Assembly: GCA_030697705.1 (NCBI GenBank)
Contig: JAUYPE010000018.1
Location: 1-50,241 of the forward strand
DNA: 50,241 nucleotides
Direction: 5' to 3'
From: a bacterium
GTDB lineage: Bacteria > Patescibacteriota > Minisyncoccia > Sungbacterales > HO2-52-23
Below, piece by piece: positions 15,490 to 24,101 of the stretch; positions within the stretch are counted from its first letter, which is position 1; the number at the start of each line of letters is the position of its first letter. Position numbers and translations under genes: made by a program. The notes below the pieces were generated by a model, which worked only from the letters and a program-made list of their open reading frames with translations, was not told the DNA's origin and did not search any database.

Positions 15490-16872
15490 ATGAAAACAAT
15501 TCTCATAAAATTTGACAACAGTTTTTTTGTGCGCAATTTTTTGCGTACTGATGCTTTTCGGATGCTTGCCGAGGTGGAGGATACGAGAATTGTCTTTCTT
15601 GCCCCTGCGGAAAAAATAACCCACTATCGCCGTGAATTTTCATCCCCGCGCGTTTTTTTTGAAACGCTTCCCGAAACCAAACATTTCTTGAGTGAGCGTT
15701 TTTTTAAATTTATTGAGACGGCGAGCATTCATTCCCATACGGTCTCCATGATGCATCGTACCGAATACGCGCGGACCGCGGGGCAGAAGCTCTGGATCCG
15801 GCGCGCGGTGTTGTATGCTATTCGCCGCGGTCTGTGGCGATTGGGACGGTACCGGCTCTGGCGCGCATGCATTCGCAGGGTATATTTTTTGTTGCCGAGC
15901 CGTACATTCAGTTGTTTTTTTGATGCGTACCAGCCGGATCTCGTCTTTTCTCCTTCTATGGCGTATACGGACGGTCGTATGCTGAAAGAAGCGCGGCATC
16001 GCGGGGTTAAGACTATCGGTATGGTCTTAAGCTGGGACAATCTCTACAGCAAAACGATGCTTCGCGTGTTTTCCGATATACTGGTGGTGCATACCGACGA
16101 GGTCAGGGATCAGGCGGTGAAATTAGGGGACTATCCCCGCGAGCGTGTTGTCGTTTCCGGTATTCCTCAATACGACTGTTATTTCAGGAGAACCGATATC
16201 ATACCGCGCGAGCAATTTATCCAGTCAATCGGTGGTGACCCCCGCAAAAAACTTATCGTCTATGCGGTTTCCGGAAAAGCGGGATTACACATTGATTATG
16301 CTATCGTAAAACTTCTGCAAGAAGCTATTCGGCGTGGAGAGATTAAAACGCCCGCCCAACTCCTCTTGCGCGCCCATCCGCGGTATGATTTCTCGCCAGT
16401 AAAAATAAAGCAGATGCGAGAGGAGTATGGTTGTCTGGTACAGCCAGCGATGGGACATGTGGGAGAAAGCAGGGATAATTGGGAGTTTGATGCGGAGGCG
16501 GTCTCGTTTCTTGCCAATACACTCGCGCATGCGGATGTCGTGGTCGCCCTGTACACGACATTTTTTATTGAAGCGGCGCTCTTCAACAAGCCGCTGATCG
16601 CCGTCGGTTTTGATGCCGAGGAGATGGATTATTGGAATTCCGCCCGCCATTTTTTTGAGTGGGATCATCTGCGCGAGCTTGACAGATTGGGGGGTATTTG
16701 GCGCGTTGAGAGCCGTGAAGAATTGATCCGCGCGGTTAACACAGGTCTTGAAAATCCAAAGCATCTTGAAGAAGGGCGGCGGCGGATCACTCTCCACCAA
16801 AGCCAGTTTACCGACGGGAAGTCGGGCGAGCGTCTCGGTCGCATCATTCTCGCGGTGCTTTCTTCCTCATAA
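15490..16872 (+). CDS. GT-B-like glycosyl/glycerophospho-transferase family protein, paralogue A
   Basis: 460 aa, no membrane segment. The N-terminal half is sugar-acceptor-like, and the C-terminal half has the Rossmann-type nucleotide-binding features (LIVYAVSGKAG, RAHPRYD, ADVVVALYTTFFIEAALFNKPLI) seen in CDP-glycerol glycerophosphotransferase and capsule/surface carbohydrate transferases. It is clearly related in layout to the protein at 26033 (VTPRDQF versus IIPREQF, ALFNKP versus AVFDKP). ATG 15490 is chosen; the GTG-start extension to 15457 reads as non-homologous Arg-rich sequence. Probable role: transferring a nucleotide-activated unit in surface polysaccharide assembly. Confidence 0.72.
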   Translation: MKTILIKFDNSFFVRNFLRTDAFRMLAEVEDTRIVFLAPAEKITHYRREFSSPRVFFETLPETKHFLSERFFKFIETASIHSHTVSMMHRTEYARTAGQKLWIRRAVLYAIRRGLWRLGRYRLWRACIRRVYFLLPSRTFSCFFDAYQPDLVFSPSMAYTDGRMLKEARHRGVKTIGMVLSWDNLYSKTMLRVFSDILVVHTDEVRDQAVKLGDYPRERVVVSGIPQYDCYFRRTDIIPREQFIQSIGGDPRKKLIVYAVSGKAGLHIDYAIVKLLQEAIRRGEIKTPAQLLLRAHPRYDFSPVKIKQMREEYGCLVQPAMGHVGESRDNWEFDAEAVSFLANTLAHADVVVALYTTFFIEAALFNKPLIAVGFDAEEMDYWNSARHFFEWDHLRELDRLGGIWRVESREELIRAVNTGLENPKHLEEGRRRITLHQSQFTDGKSGERLGRIILAVLSSS

Positions 16873-16950
16873 GGCAGGATGAAACCCTTGCCCTGCCGCG
16901 TTCGTTGAAAAAGTGCGAGTATATGGTCAGTTTATCAAGATACTACGAAT

Positions 16951-17916
16951 ATGTTTTCTCGTATCACGACCAGTGTATCCATGCGCAGTGCGCACCTCTT
17001 TTTTTGGGTTCGCTCAAGAAAACCCGTGTGGTTATATGCGGTGAACGGAAAAAGCAGGCGCGCAAAGAAAAAAAACCCGACTGCGCTCTCCGTCGTGCAA
17101 CAGCGCATCGTGACGGATCTTGGGCGCGACGGCATTGCCGTAGCGCATCTGGACGAATTTTTCCCCGCACGCGGGCTTCTGGAAAATTTTCAACAATACG
17201 TCGCGGATGGCAGGGCGCGCGCGGAGACACGAACGCATAAATCGTTTCTTAAAAATCTGTGGGATGCGGTGCCGCTTGTTGACTTCGGGAATCCCTTTTT
17301 CGTGCTGGCACTGGACGATGCTATTCTTGCGACCGTCAACGAGTATATGGGACTGTGGTCGTATTTTTTTTATCTGACGCTCAATGTGACCACACCCGTG
17401 TTGGAGGGGAGCGAGGCGGTTCAGTCCCAGCGGTGGCATGGAGATCCGGAGGATAGAAAGATGTGCAAGGTGTTTTTGTATCTGACGGATGTGGATGAGG
17501 GATCGGGACCCTTTACGTATGTGCGGGGAAGCCAGTCCGGCGGGCGCTGGCGGCATCTGTTTCGGGAGCAGTCGCCGCGCGGTATCATGCCGCCGGAGCG
17601 TCCTATTAAGGAGATCGTGCCTTCCACCGATATTATGACCTGCACAGGTAAGGCGGGAACCATTATCTTTTGCGATACGAGTGGTTATCATAGGGGAGGA
17701 TATGCCACGAAAAAAGAACGGATTATGCTCACGATGGGATACTGCTCGGGCGCAAGTCCCTATCCCATGCGCGTTCGTTTCTCCGAACTTTTGCGGGAGC
17801 AGAGAGAATACCGGGCATTAAGTCCTGCGGCGCGCCATGCCCTTACCTTTGCGCCCGGACATACCACTTCTTATTTTTTTAGAAAAATAAAGCCCCGCTT
17901 CAAATACGGTGCCTAG
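16951..17916 (+). CDS. PhyH-family dioxygenase, paralogue 3
   Basis: 321 aa. Iron ligands in SQRWHGDPEDRKM (His163, Asp165) and GYHRGGYAT (His247). Unlike the other two paralogues, the residue between His and Asp is Gly, and the distal histidine is preceded by Tyr, so the substrate pocket may differ. The N-terminal segment LSVVQQRIVTDLGRDGIAV parallels LNPVQERIVADLNHSGIAV of paralogue 1. Start ATG 16951 is 78 bp downstream of the GT-B gene; an internal Met at 16981 is the alternative. It is probably cotranscribed with the methyltransferase that follows 48 bp downstream. Confidence 0.83.
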   Translation: MFSRITTSVSMRSAHLFFWVRSRKPVWLYAVNGKSRRAKKKNPTALSVVQQRIVTDLGRDGIAVAHLDEFFPARGLLENFQQYVADGRARAETRTHKSFLKNLWDAVPLVDFGNPFFVLALDDAILATVNEYMGLWSYFFYLTLNVTTPVLEGSEAVQSQRWHGDPEDRKMCKVFLYLTDVDEGSGPFTYVRGSQSGGRWRHLFREQSPRGIMPPERPIKEIVPSTDIMTCTGKAGTIIFCDTSGYHRGGYATKKERIMLTMGYCSGASPYPMRVRFSELLREQREYRALSPAARHALTFAPGHTTSYFFRKIKPRFKYGA

Positions 17917-17964
17917 AGACGAGAGCATGCTCATCCGACAAAAACTATCTCGCGCATATTACGC

Positions 17965-18696
17965 ATGACGCTTACCAAAAAAGAACTCAAAAAAGAATTC
18001 TTCCGCCGCGTGCCCAAAGCCCGCCCGTGGAGCCCCGTCCACCAGTCGTGGTTTGAATTCATGTACGCCGCGCATCTTCTAGCAAAACCCGGGACGCGTC
18101 TGCTCAATATCTACGCATCATGGGATTTTTCGGGCAACCGCGAAGAGGTATATCGCGAAAAGTTTTTTTCCGCGTGCGACTATGAATCGCTTGATTTTGG
18201 GGAAGATAAATTCATCTATCCCGCGAAAAAAGAGGGTGATGGTCGGCATGTGATTCCTTTTCCGGACAAGCACTTTGATGTGATCGTGACGACGAAGTAT
18301 ATTATGGAGCATATTTCCGAGCCGGAGCGAGTGGTGCAGGAGTTGTACCGTGTGCTTAAACCGGGCGGAGAGGTGTTTGTCGTCGCCGCGCATGTGCGGC
18401 GCCAGCACCAGAAACCATACGACTTCTTTCGCTTTACGGAGTTCGGATTGGAGCACCTTTTTAAAAAAGCGGGATTCAGGGAGTTGGCAATTACGGCGAG
18501 CAACGGATGGGCGGTTACCCTGACCTCGTATGCGTATTTTTTTGAACGGAGCATTCCCATGCCGCGTTTTTTGGAGCGTTTTTTTGATGGGGTATATTAT
18601 TATCTTGTTGAACCAATCGGTTTTTTTCTTGACCAGTTTGATAACGGGTATGGTCGCGATTTGTCGCTTTACTATCTCATACGGGCAAAACGATAA
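17965..18696 (+). CDS. SAM-dependent methyltransferase-like protein with altered motif I
   Basis: 243 aa. The C-terminal half of the fold is typical (FDVIVTTKYIMEHISEPERVVQEL, then LKPGGEVFVVAAH), but the glycine-rich SAM motif I is replaced by LLNIYASWDFSGN, with no GxGxG. It could be a true methyltransferase with a degenerate loop or a non-catalytic relative. The C-terminus contains hydrophobic aromatic stretches (YYYLVEPIGFFLDQF) that might touch a membrane. It is 48 bp after PhyH paralogue 3 and 21 bp before the CBS-dehydrogenase fusion. Confidence 0.75.
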   Translation: MTLTKKELKKEFFRRVPKARPWSPVHQSWFEFMYAAHLLAKPGTRLLNIYASWDFSGNREEVYREKFFSACDYESLDFGEDKFIYPAKKEGDGRHVIPFPDKHFDVIVTTKYIMEHISEPERVVQELYRVLKPGGEVFVVAAHVRRQHQKPYDFFRFTEFGLEHLFKKAGFRELAITASNGWAVTLTSYAYFFERSIPMPRFLERFFDGVYYYLVEPIGFFLDQFDNGYGRDLSLYYLIRAKR

Positions 18697-18717
18697 ACAT
18701 TACTCCCTCACATCATC

Positions 18718-20427
18718 ATGGCGCATCACTTGGAAAATATATTCGTCTCGCGCGGACACTCCCTCAAGGAGGTGCTTGCGATCATGGCGGTGAATAAAAA
18801 AGATTCGAGCATTCCGCCCGGTATCGCGCTGGTGGTTGAGAATGATAAAAAACTGTGTGGCATTATCACGAACGGCGATATCCGGCGGGCGTTTGCGGCG
18901 GGTATGGCGGTGACGGATCCGGTGTCGCGGGTGATGAATCCGGCGCCGTCGGTCATCGTTCGTCCGGACGGGGGCGAGATTCTGCCGCGCGTTATTGCGG
19001 AAATAAAATCAGGCCGCTGGCCCAAAGATCGGCTGGAAAAAATCATTATCACCGATCCCAAGGGTCATGTGCTGGATCTGGTGTCTTTTTATGATCTTGT
19101 CCAAAAAAGCGATACGCGCTTCAAGCATATCGGTGTGGTGGGACTCGGGTATGTCGGGCTGACGCTCGGGATCACGCTTGCTGATCTCGGTTTTATGGTG
19201 AAGGGATATGAGATTAATAAAGAGGTCGCCGAGGCGATTCGGTGCGGCAAGCCGCATTTTTATGAGGCGGGACTGGATCGGCTTCTGTCCGACCATTTGG
19301 GGAAAAATTTTGTCGTGGCGTCAGATTTTTCCAAAGAAAACAATTGCGATGTTTATTTTATCGCCGTGGGCACGCCGTTGGACGGCAATCATATTCCCAA
19401 CCTCGGACACCTTGAGGCGGCGGCGCGCCGTGTCGGTGCCGTTCTGAAATATGGCGATGCGGTGGTGCTCCGCTCAACCGTGCCGCTCGGTACGACGCGC
19501 GAAGTCGTTCTCCCCATTTTGGAAAAAGAATCGGGTTTGACGGCGGGGGAGGGATTCTTGCTTGCTTTCGCTCCGGAGCGGACGATTGAGGGCCGCGCGC
19601 TGGAGGAGCTCCGCGTACTACCCCAGGTTATCGGGGGAATTAATCACGCCTCCAGCGATCTGGTCGCCAGCATTTTTAATGTACTGTCGCACTCCACGGT
19701 TATCGTCGAGTCGCTTGAGGCGGCCGAGATGGTGAAGCTGGTGAACAATACCTATCGCGATGTTTCTTTCGGTTTTGCCAATGAGGTTTCGCTCGTGGCG
19801 CATGCGTGGGGTATTGATGCCAAGGAGGTTATTGATGCCGCAAATTACGGCTATGAGCGAAGCCGTGTGCCGAGTCCCAGTCCCGGCGTGGGCGGGTATT
19901 GTCTTGAGAAGGATCCTTATATTTTTATAGAAAGCGCGCGAAAACGCGGGTATGCCCTCCGCATGCCGGCCGATGCACGCGCAGTGAGCACTTTAATGGT
20001 AGAACGGGTTGCCATAACCATTGCTGATTTTTTGCAGGATAATAAAAAAGGTGCGAATGCCAAAATCGCTATCCTCGGTTTCGCATTTAAAGGTCGGCCG
20101 GTTACCTCCGACGTACGCGGCTCTACGACGCTCGGCGTGCTGGAGCATATCCGCGCGGCGGGTTTTAAAAACATCAATGGTTTTGATCCGGCGGTGCGAC
20201 CCGAAGATATCAAGGCGACCGGTGTGAAGCTCGCGCATTCCGCGACCGATGCCTTCCGCAATGCGGATGTGGTGCTCGTCATGACGGACCACCCTGATTT
20301 TCAAGCACTGCCCGTGCGCGATCTGCTCGCCACAACCAAAAAACCATCATTGCTTTTTGATACATGGTCGCTCTACCATCCCGATGAGGTAAAGAAAGTA
20401 AAGGGAGTGGTGTACCGGCGACTGTAA
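18718..20427 (+). CDS. CBS-domain pair fused to UDP-glucose/UDP-ManNAc-type dehydrogenase
   Basis: 569 aa. Residues about 1-125 form a CBS pair (LEKVLAIM-like start, LVVENDKKLCGIITNGDIRRAF, then MNPAPSVIV ... IIITDPKGHVLDLVSFYDL). From about residue 135 a complete nucleotide-sugar dehydrogenase follows: IGVVGLGYVGLTLG, STVPLGTT, FAPERTIEG, the catalytic Cys395 in GVGGYCLEKDP and the C-terminal GFAFKGRPVTSDVR domain. The enzyme should oxidise a UDP-hexose or UDP-HexNAc C6 to the uronic acid. CBS pairs usually sense adenosine nucleotides, so allosteric control is inferred. In PtmE-type proteins a similar CBS pair is fused to a nucleotidyltransferase instead. Confidence 0.9.
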   Translation: MAHHLENIFVSRGHSLKEVLAIMAVNKKDSSIPPGIALVVENDKKLCGIITNGDIRRAFAAGMAVTDPVSRVMNPAPSVIVRPDGGEILPRVIAEIKSGRWPKDRLEKIIITDPKGHVLDLVSFYDLVQKSDTRFKHIGVVGLGYVGLTLGITLADLGFMVKGYEINKEVAEAIRCGKPHFYEAGLDRLLSDHLGKNFVVASDFSKENNCDVYFIAVGTPLDGNHIPNLGHLEAAARRVGAVLKYGDAVVLRSTVPLGTTREVVLPILEKESGLTAGEGFLLAFAPERTIEGRALEELRVLPQVIGGINHASSDLVASIFNVLSHSTVIVESLEAAEMVKLVNNTYRDVSFGFANEVSLVAHAWGIDAKEVIDAANYGYERSRVPSPSPGVGGYCLEKDPYIFIESARKRGYALRMPADARAVSTLMVERVAITIADFLQDNKKGANAKIAILGFAFKGRPVTSDVRGSTTLGVLEHIRAAGFKNINGFDPAVRPEDIKATGVKLAHSATDAFRNADVVLVMTDHPDFQALPVRDLLATTKKPSLLFDTWSLYHPDEVKKVKGVVYRRL

Positions 20428-20432
20428 GTAAC

Positions 20433-21149
20433 ATGTATAATCATCTCACCATTCTCGCTCTCATTCCCGCGCGCGGCGGGTCAAAGGGAATACCGAAAAA
20501 AAATATCAAACCGCTTGCGGGGCGGCCGCTCATCGCGCACAGTATTGTGGTGGCATTGGCATCGCGCGTGATTGACCGCACCATTGTCTCCACCGACAGC
20601 GAGGAGATTGTCGCGGTGGCGCGCGAGTGGGGCGCGGAGGTGCCTTTTATTCGACCGGCGGAGCTTGCCGAGGATCTCACGCCCGACATGCCGGTGTTTG
20701 AGCATTGTCTCTGGTGGCTCAAAGAAAACGAAGGATACGAACCTGATGTAATCGTGCATCTCCGCCCCACGGGGCCGTTACGCACCGCGGAGGAGATCGA
20801 TGAGGCGATTGAGTTGCTTGCCGCGTGTCCCGATGCAGACAGTATCCGTTCGGTGGAGCCGCCGCCGAAATCCCCCTATAAAATGTGGATGCCGGACGGG
20901 AAGTATATCAGGCCGTTTACCGAGATCGCGGGGCTTAAAGATGCCCACACGATGCCGCGCCAAATACTCCCTAAAGTATATCAGACGACGGCGGATATCG
21001 GCGTTCTGCGCCGCACGACGGTAACGGAAAAAAAGTCCGTCATCGGCGACCGCGTTTTGCCCTATGTTTTGCGCCGTCCGACGGTTGACATTGATACGCC
21101 TTTTGACTTTGTCGTCGCCGAGCTCCTTCTTGCACAAGAACATTCTTAA
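20433..21149 (+). CDS. neuA: CMP-nonulosonate (acylneuraminate) cytidylyltransferase 1
   Basis: 238 aa. Signature ALIPARGGSKGIPKKNIKPLAG, the STDSEEIVAVA segment, HLRPTGPLRT and the C-terminal DIDTPFDF match CMP-sialate/CMP-Kdn/CMP-Kdo-type synthetases that activate nonulosonic acids with CTP. The Gly in RPTGPLRT differs from the Ala of the second copy (QPTAPLRT at 42213), so the two probably activate different sugars. Start ATG 20433 lies five bases after the dehydrogenase stop. With NeuB1 and the HAD phosphatase it would complete a Kdn-like route. Confidence 0.9.
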   Translation: MYNHLTILALIPARGGSKGIPKKNIKPLAGRPLIAHSIVVALASRVIDRTIVSTDSEEIVAVAREWGAEVPFIRPAELAEDLTPDMPVFEHCLWWLKENEGYEPDVIVHLRPTGPLRTAEEIDEAIELLAACPDADSIRSVEPPPKSPYKMWMPDGKYIRPFTEIAGLKDAHTMPRQILPKVYQTTADIGVLRRTTVTEKKSVIGDRVLPYVLRRPTVDIDTPFDFVVAELLLAQEHS

Positions 21150-21168
21150 AACTTAATGAGCTTTTTTC

Positions 21169-21351
21169 ATGGGTAGGGAAAAATTTATTTTGGTGCAGAG
21201 CGGTACGAATCAGATTGATCTGCTGCTCGCCAAAGGCAAGCTTGAGGAGGCGAATATTTCCGTGCGCGTAGCGTCCGACGCGGTGCAGTGGAAAATTCAT
21301 GTCGCCGCCGCTGATGTGCTGGAGGCGAAGCGCTTGATGAAGAAAACATGA
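21169..21351 (+). CDS. Small DUF2007-like protein
   Basis: 60 aa; real by its position (19 bp after neuA, ATGA overlap with the next gene) and by pattern. The sequence FILVQSGTNQIDLLLAKGKLEEANI... and VAAADVLEAKRLM fits the ferredoxin-like DUF2007 'putative signal-transducing' fold. Function of that family is unknown. Confidence 0.65.
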   Translation: MGREKFILVQSGTNQIDLLLAKGKLEEANISVRVASDAVQWKIHVAAADVLEAKRLMKKT

Positions 21352-22505
21352 GAACGCCTATACTCGTTACCAACTTCGCCTACGGGACGGGGCCGTATTT
21401 GCGGACGACCGATTTAGCAGTTGCGTTGAATAACGAGCTTGAAAAATCCGGACGCGAGCGGTGCCGTATTCTTGTGCCGTGGGTGTATGGCGACCGCCAA
21501 AAAACCGTGATGCTTGAGGAATTTGCCGCGCATAACGAAAAATATCCGAATGAGATTTTACTTGATTCTGCATTAGGCGGACTTCTGCACAGTATTTTTT
21601 ATACCGGTACGCGAAGCTATGAAGACGCGCTCTGGCAGTGGGTCGCTACCTATCGTGATGTCTCGCAGGCGGCTCATGATTATCTTTCCGGTACACTCAA
21701 GGTCGAGACGCTTCATGGAGAGCGGATAAAGCTTAGCGGTAAAGATATTATTGCCGAACTTTCGCGTTCGCCGCGCATTCGCTATGATATCGCTCCCTCG
21801 TACTTCACTTCATTCGCCTATGTCGGGGAGATTCTTGAACGGGCGCAGGAAGAAGAAGGGATCGCAGTTGATCGCGCATTATTACAAAAAGGCGCAGAGG
21901 CGGCACATTGGGTGGAGAGTAATCATCGCTTTCACTGCATCGCCTGGCCGGCGACATTTGCGTATCTGGGAGATGAACGACATCAGCGTTATCCCACTGA
22001 AATTATCGTCCCGCCCATCGCTCCACCGCCGATTGCCAATGATGAGGAACTTGAGCCGGGGATTTTTGTGACGATTACCGGCATTCCCGGGCTTGAGCGG
22101 CTGTACGCCGATGCCGCGCGACTGGGACTGAAACTTTACAGTAACAACACTGACGTGGTGTCCGGGAGCGTCCATCTGTCTCCACATGTCATTCCGAACA
22201 AAAACATCTCATTCCAATTTGCCCGCGCGGGGTGGAGTTCCATTTGGTTGTCAATGATCAGCGGGACGCCGTTGGTTGTACCCGACTTTGACCTACACGA
22301 TGACCCGGAGATATTTTTCAATAACCGCTCGGTTGAAAAACTGGGACTCGGCATGATCTACCGCGGCGAGTCGCTTGAGGAGATTCTTAAACGTTCCGAC
22401 GATCTCAAAAAATCCATGGCGCGCATGAAGGACGAAGTGCTCCACCGCTTCGGCACATTTGACGGCAATCGCGCCTGCGCTGAATTGTTTGCGAAAGATT
22501 TTTAA
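21348..22505 (+). CDS. GT-B-like glycosyltransferase, family uncertain
   Basis: 385 aa soluble protein. N-terminal NFAYGTGPYLRTTDLAVALN resembles the acceptor-domain start of GT-B enzymes, and the C-terminal VITG-like ITGIPGLERLYADAARLG plus FARAGWSSIWLSMISGTPLVVPDF resembles the nucleotide-binding half with its conserved Gly-Trp-Ser/Thr turn. No exact CAZy family recognised. Overlaps the DUF2007-like stop by 4 bp (ATGA) and ends at a perfect 18-bp stem terminator, so it is the last gene of this operon. Confidence 0.65.
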   Translation: MRTPILVTNFAYGTGPYLRTTDLAVALNNELEKSGRERCRILVPWVYGDRQKTVMLEEFAAHNEKYPNEILLDSALGGLLHSIFYTGTRSYEDALWQWVATYRDVSQAAHDYLSGTLKVETLHGERIKLSGKDIIAELSRSPRIRYDIAPSYFTSFAYVGEILERAQEEEGIAVDRALLQKGAEAAHWVESNHRFHCIAWPATFAYLGDERHQRYPTEIIVPPIAPPPIANDEELEPGIFVTITGIPGLERLYADAARLGLKLYSNNTDVVSGSVHLSPHVIPNKNISFQFARAGWSSIWLSMISGTPLVVPDFDLHDDPEIFFNNRSVEKLGLGMIYRGESLEEILKRSDDLKKSMARMKDEVLHRFGTFDGNRACAELFAKDF

Positions 22506-22545
22506 GAAATTAAAAACGATGGCGCATGCCATCGTTTTTAATTTC
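22506..22545. terminator. Bidirectional terminator with 18-bp perfect stem
   Basis: GAAATTAAAAACGATGGC, loop GCAT, then its exact reverse complement. A-run and T-run arms give a U-tract on both strands. It separates the convergent GT-B-like gene (+) and subtilase gene (-). Confidence 0.95.
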
Positions 22546-22570
22546 TTGTCTTCAATTTCCTGCCATTCTG

Positions 22571-23776
22571 CTACTGTACTGCTTTTGCGGCGTTGACGCG
22601 TCCCCAGCCGTAGGTCGTGTCTTTGCCAAACGCGCCGAGGTCTTTGGCGGTGCTAAAAAGCTTGGTCTGAATTTGCGCGGTTGTCAGAGAGCTGTGAGCG
22701 GACTTCATAAGTGCGATGACGCCACTGACCATGGGCGTTGCCATACTTGTGCCGTTCCATGATGCGTAGCCGCTTCCCAGAACGGTTGAGTAAATACCGA
22801 CACCGGGTGCGGTAATGTCGAGCGTCTTGCCCCTGCCGGAAAAACTGGCAATCTTGTCTCTACTGTCAACTGCGCCGACAGTTGTGGAGTAGCTGATACA
22901 TCCCGGGAGAGAAACGCCCGCTCCGCCGCTGTTGCCTGCCGCGACCACGACCGTGATATTATGCTGGGTTGCATATTTGACGGCGTTGGTAAGATCGGGC
23001 AGGACGCCGTCGCACGATCCTTTGTAGGTATACGGTGCGGCGGTGCCTAAGCTCAAACTGATCGCATCCGCGCCGAAGTCGTCCACTGTGTCGTAGACGC
23101 CGTCTTGACCATTAACCGCCCAGTAAATTGCGGCGACGACATCGCTGAAGTAGCCACTGCCGTTCAGATCCAGTACCTTTCCCGCGATAACGCTGGCGCT
23201 CGGCGCTACGCCTTTCGCATTCGGATCAATGCCGTCGGCGGTGATGATGCCGGCGACATGACTGCCGTGGCCGTTGTCGTCCGCCGGATCCGCGTCGTTA
23301 TTGACGAAATCTTTTCCGCCAAGATAGCTAGAGATCAGCTCCGGGTGAGCGTAATTATAGCCAGTATCCAAAACGACGATCTTTCTTCCGACACCCGTAT
23401 TGCCGGATGCTTGCACAACGGACGCACCGATTTGCTGGTTGGCGCTGGCGCTCGCTGTGCCAATACGGAGACGACCTGCGGTTGCGCGAACCTCCCCTTC
23501 TTTCTCATCGTCCAGAGCAAAAACACGCACATCATCCGCGAGCGAGAGTGATGCCGCCGCCTCATCCGGACAGTAGAGTGCTTTGATGGTTTGCGTCTCT
23601 CGTACAATCGTGCAACCGCGCGCCAGAGCTCCATCAACCTCCTTTTGGGTGTGGGCGATAACGCGCCGGTGTCCGCCGGTTTTTTCCGGACTCTTCCTCG
23701 CCTGCGCGGTATTAAAGAGAAAAAATGCGAGCACGAGCATGCCCAATCCCGCAAGGTACTTCTTGGCGTGAATCAT
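22571..23776 (-). CDS. Secreted subtilisin-like serine protease (S8)
   Basis: 401 aa with an N-terminal signal peptide (KKYLAGLGMLVLAFFLFNTAQA) followed by an inhibitor-I9-like prodomain to about residue 100. The catalytic triad is complete: Asp137 in VLDTGYN, His170 in DNGHGSHVAG and Ser344 in NGTSMATP, plus oxyanion Asn282 in AAGNSGG. There is no C-terminal anchor. It should be exported, autoprocessed and act outside the cell or in the envelope. It has its own minus-strand promoter and a shared bidirectional terminator, so it is independent of the glycan genes. Confidence 0.95.
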   Translation of the reverse strand: MIHAKKYLAGLGMLVLAFFLFNTAQARKSPEKTGGHRRVIAHTQKEVDGALARGCTIVRETQTIKALYCPDEAAASLSLADDVRVFALDDEKEGEVRATAGRLRIGTASASANQQIGASVVQASGNTGVGRKIVVLDTGYNYAHPELISSYLGGKDFVNNDADPADDNGHGSHVAGIITADGIDPNAKGVAPSASVIAGKVLDLNGSGYFSDVVAAIYWAVNGQDGVYDTVDDFGADAISLSLGTAAPYTYKGSCDGVLPDLTNAVKYATQHNITVVVAAGNSGGAGVSLPGCISYSTTVGAVDSRDKIASFSGRGKTLDITAPGVGIYSTVLGSGYASWNGTSMATPMVSGVIALMKSAHSSLTTAQIQTKLFSTAKDLGAFGKDTTYGWGRVNAAKAVQ

Positions 23777-23826
23777 AGAGGTAGAAAAAATAATAAATAA
23801 TAATAACGCAACCCTTTATTTCTCCC

Positions 23827-23855
23827 AGTGTAGATTTTTTGCCGATACTCCGCAA
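23827..23855 (-). promoter_or_regulatory. Predicted promoter of the subtilase gene
   Basis: On the minus strand TTGCGG (23855-23850), 17 bp, then TACACT (23832-23827); the start codon at 23776 is about 45 nt after the predicted transcription start. Confidence 0.55.
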
Positions 23856-23945
23856 GGGTGTGCAGAGTATCATGCAGAGCCACCGGCGCGATTTCTCTAG
23901 CGTGCCGAACCGCTCTAGTGGCCGATTCCGAGCGCTGGTTTTTTT
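23841..23945 (+). ncRNA. Candidate small structured RNA
   Basis: Three consecutive hairpins on the plus strand: GATACTC...GAGTATC (23844-23871), CGGCGCG...CGTGCCG (23884-23907) and AACCGCTC...GAGCG-CT-GGTT (ending about 23940), the last running into seven T. No known RNA family is recognised; it lacks the SRP and hammerhead consensus motifs. A plus-strand promoter is weak (TAGATT without a good -35), and the segment overlaps the subtilase promoter on the other strand. Confidence 0.35.
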
Positions 23946-24038
23946 ATAAGAGATTAAACTTTACTAAAAGTCAACGAATGGCACTTATCCACAGTATTTT
24001 TTTGCTCCATATGTGGTGTAGTGTTATTCTACAAACGG

Positions 24039-24062
24039 CCACCTATAAGCAAGGTGGTTTTT
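24039..24062 (+). terminator. Terminator-like hairpin
   Basis: CCACCT, 7-base loop, AGGTGG, followed by five T. No plus-strand protein gene precedes it, so it may end a small RNA or be an attenuator upstream of the tRNA-like gene. Confidence 0.6.
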
Positions 24063-24074
24063 GATTAAAGCAAA

Positions 24075-24096
24075 AACAGACGATTATTCGTCTGTT
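24075..24096 (-). terminator. Perfect 9-bp hairpin, terminator-like on the minus strand
   Basis: AACAGACGA, loop TTAT, TCGTCTGTT. On the minus strand it is followed by five U. It lies six bases before the tRNA-like gene. Confidence 0.45.
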
Positions 24097-24101
24097 CCTG
24101 C

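Noticed and set aside
17032-17691. 219-aa minus-strand ORF
   Set aside because: Shadow of PhyH paralogue 3, the same pattern as the shadow of paralogue 1.
23105-23551. 148-aa plus-strand ORF
   Set aside because: Lies within the well-supported minus-strand subtilase gene; repetitive Arg/Asp/Val composition from the opposite strand.
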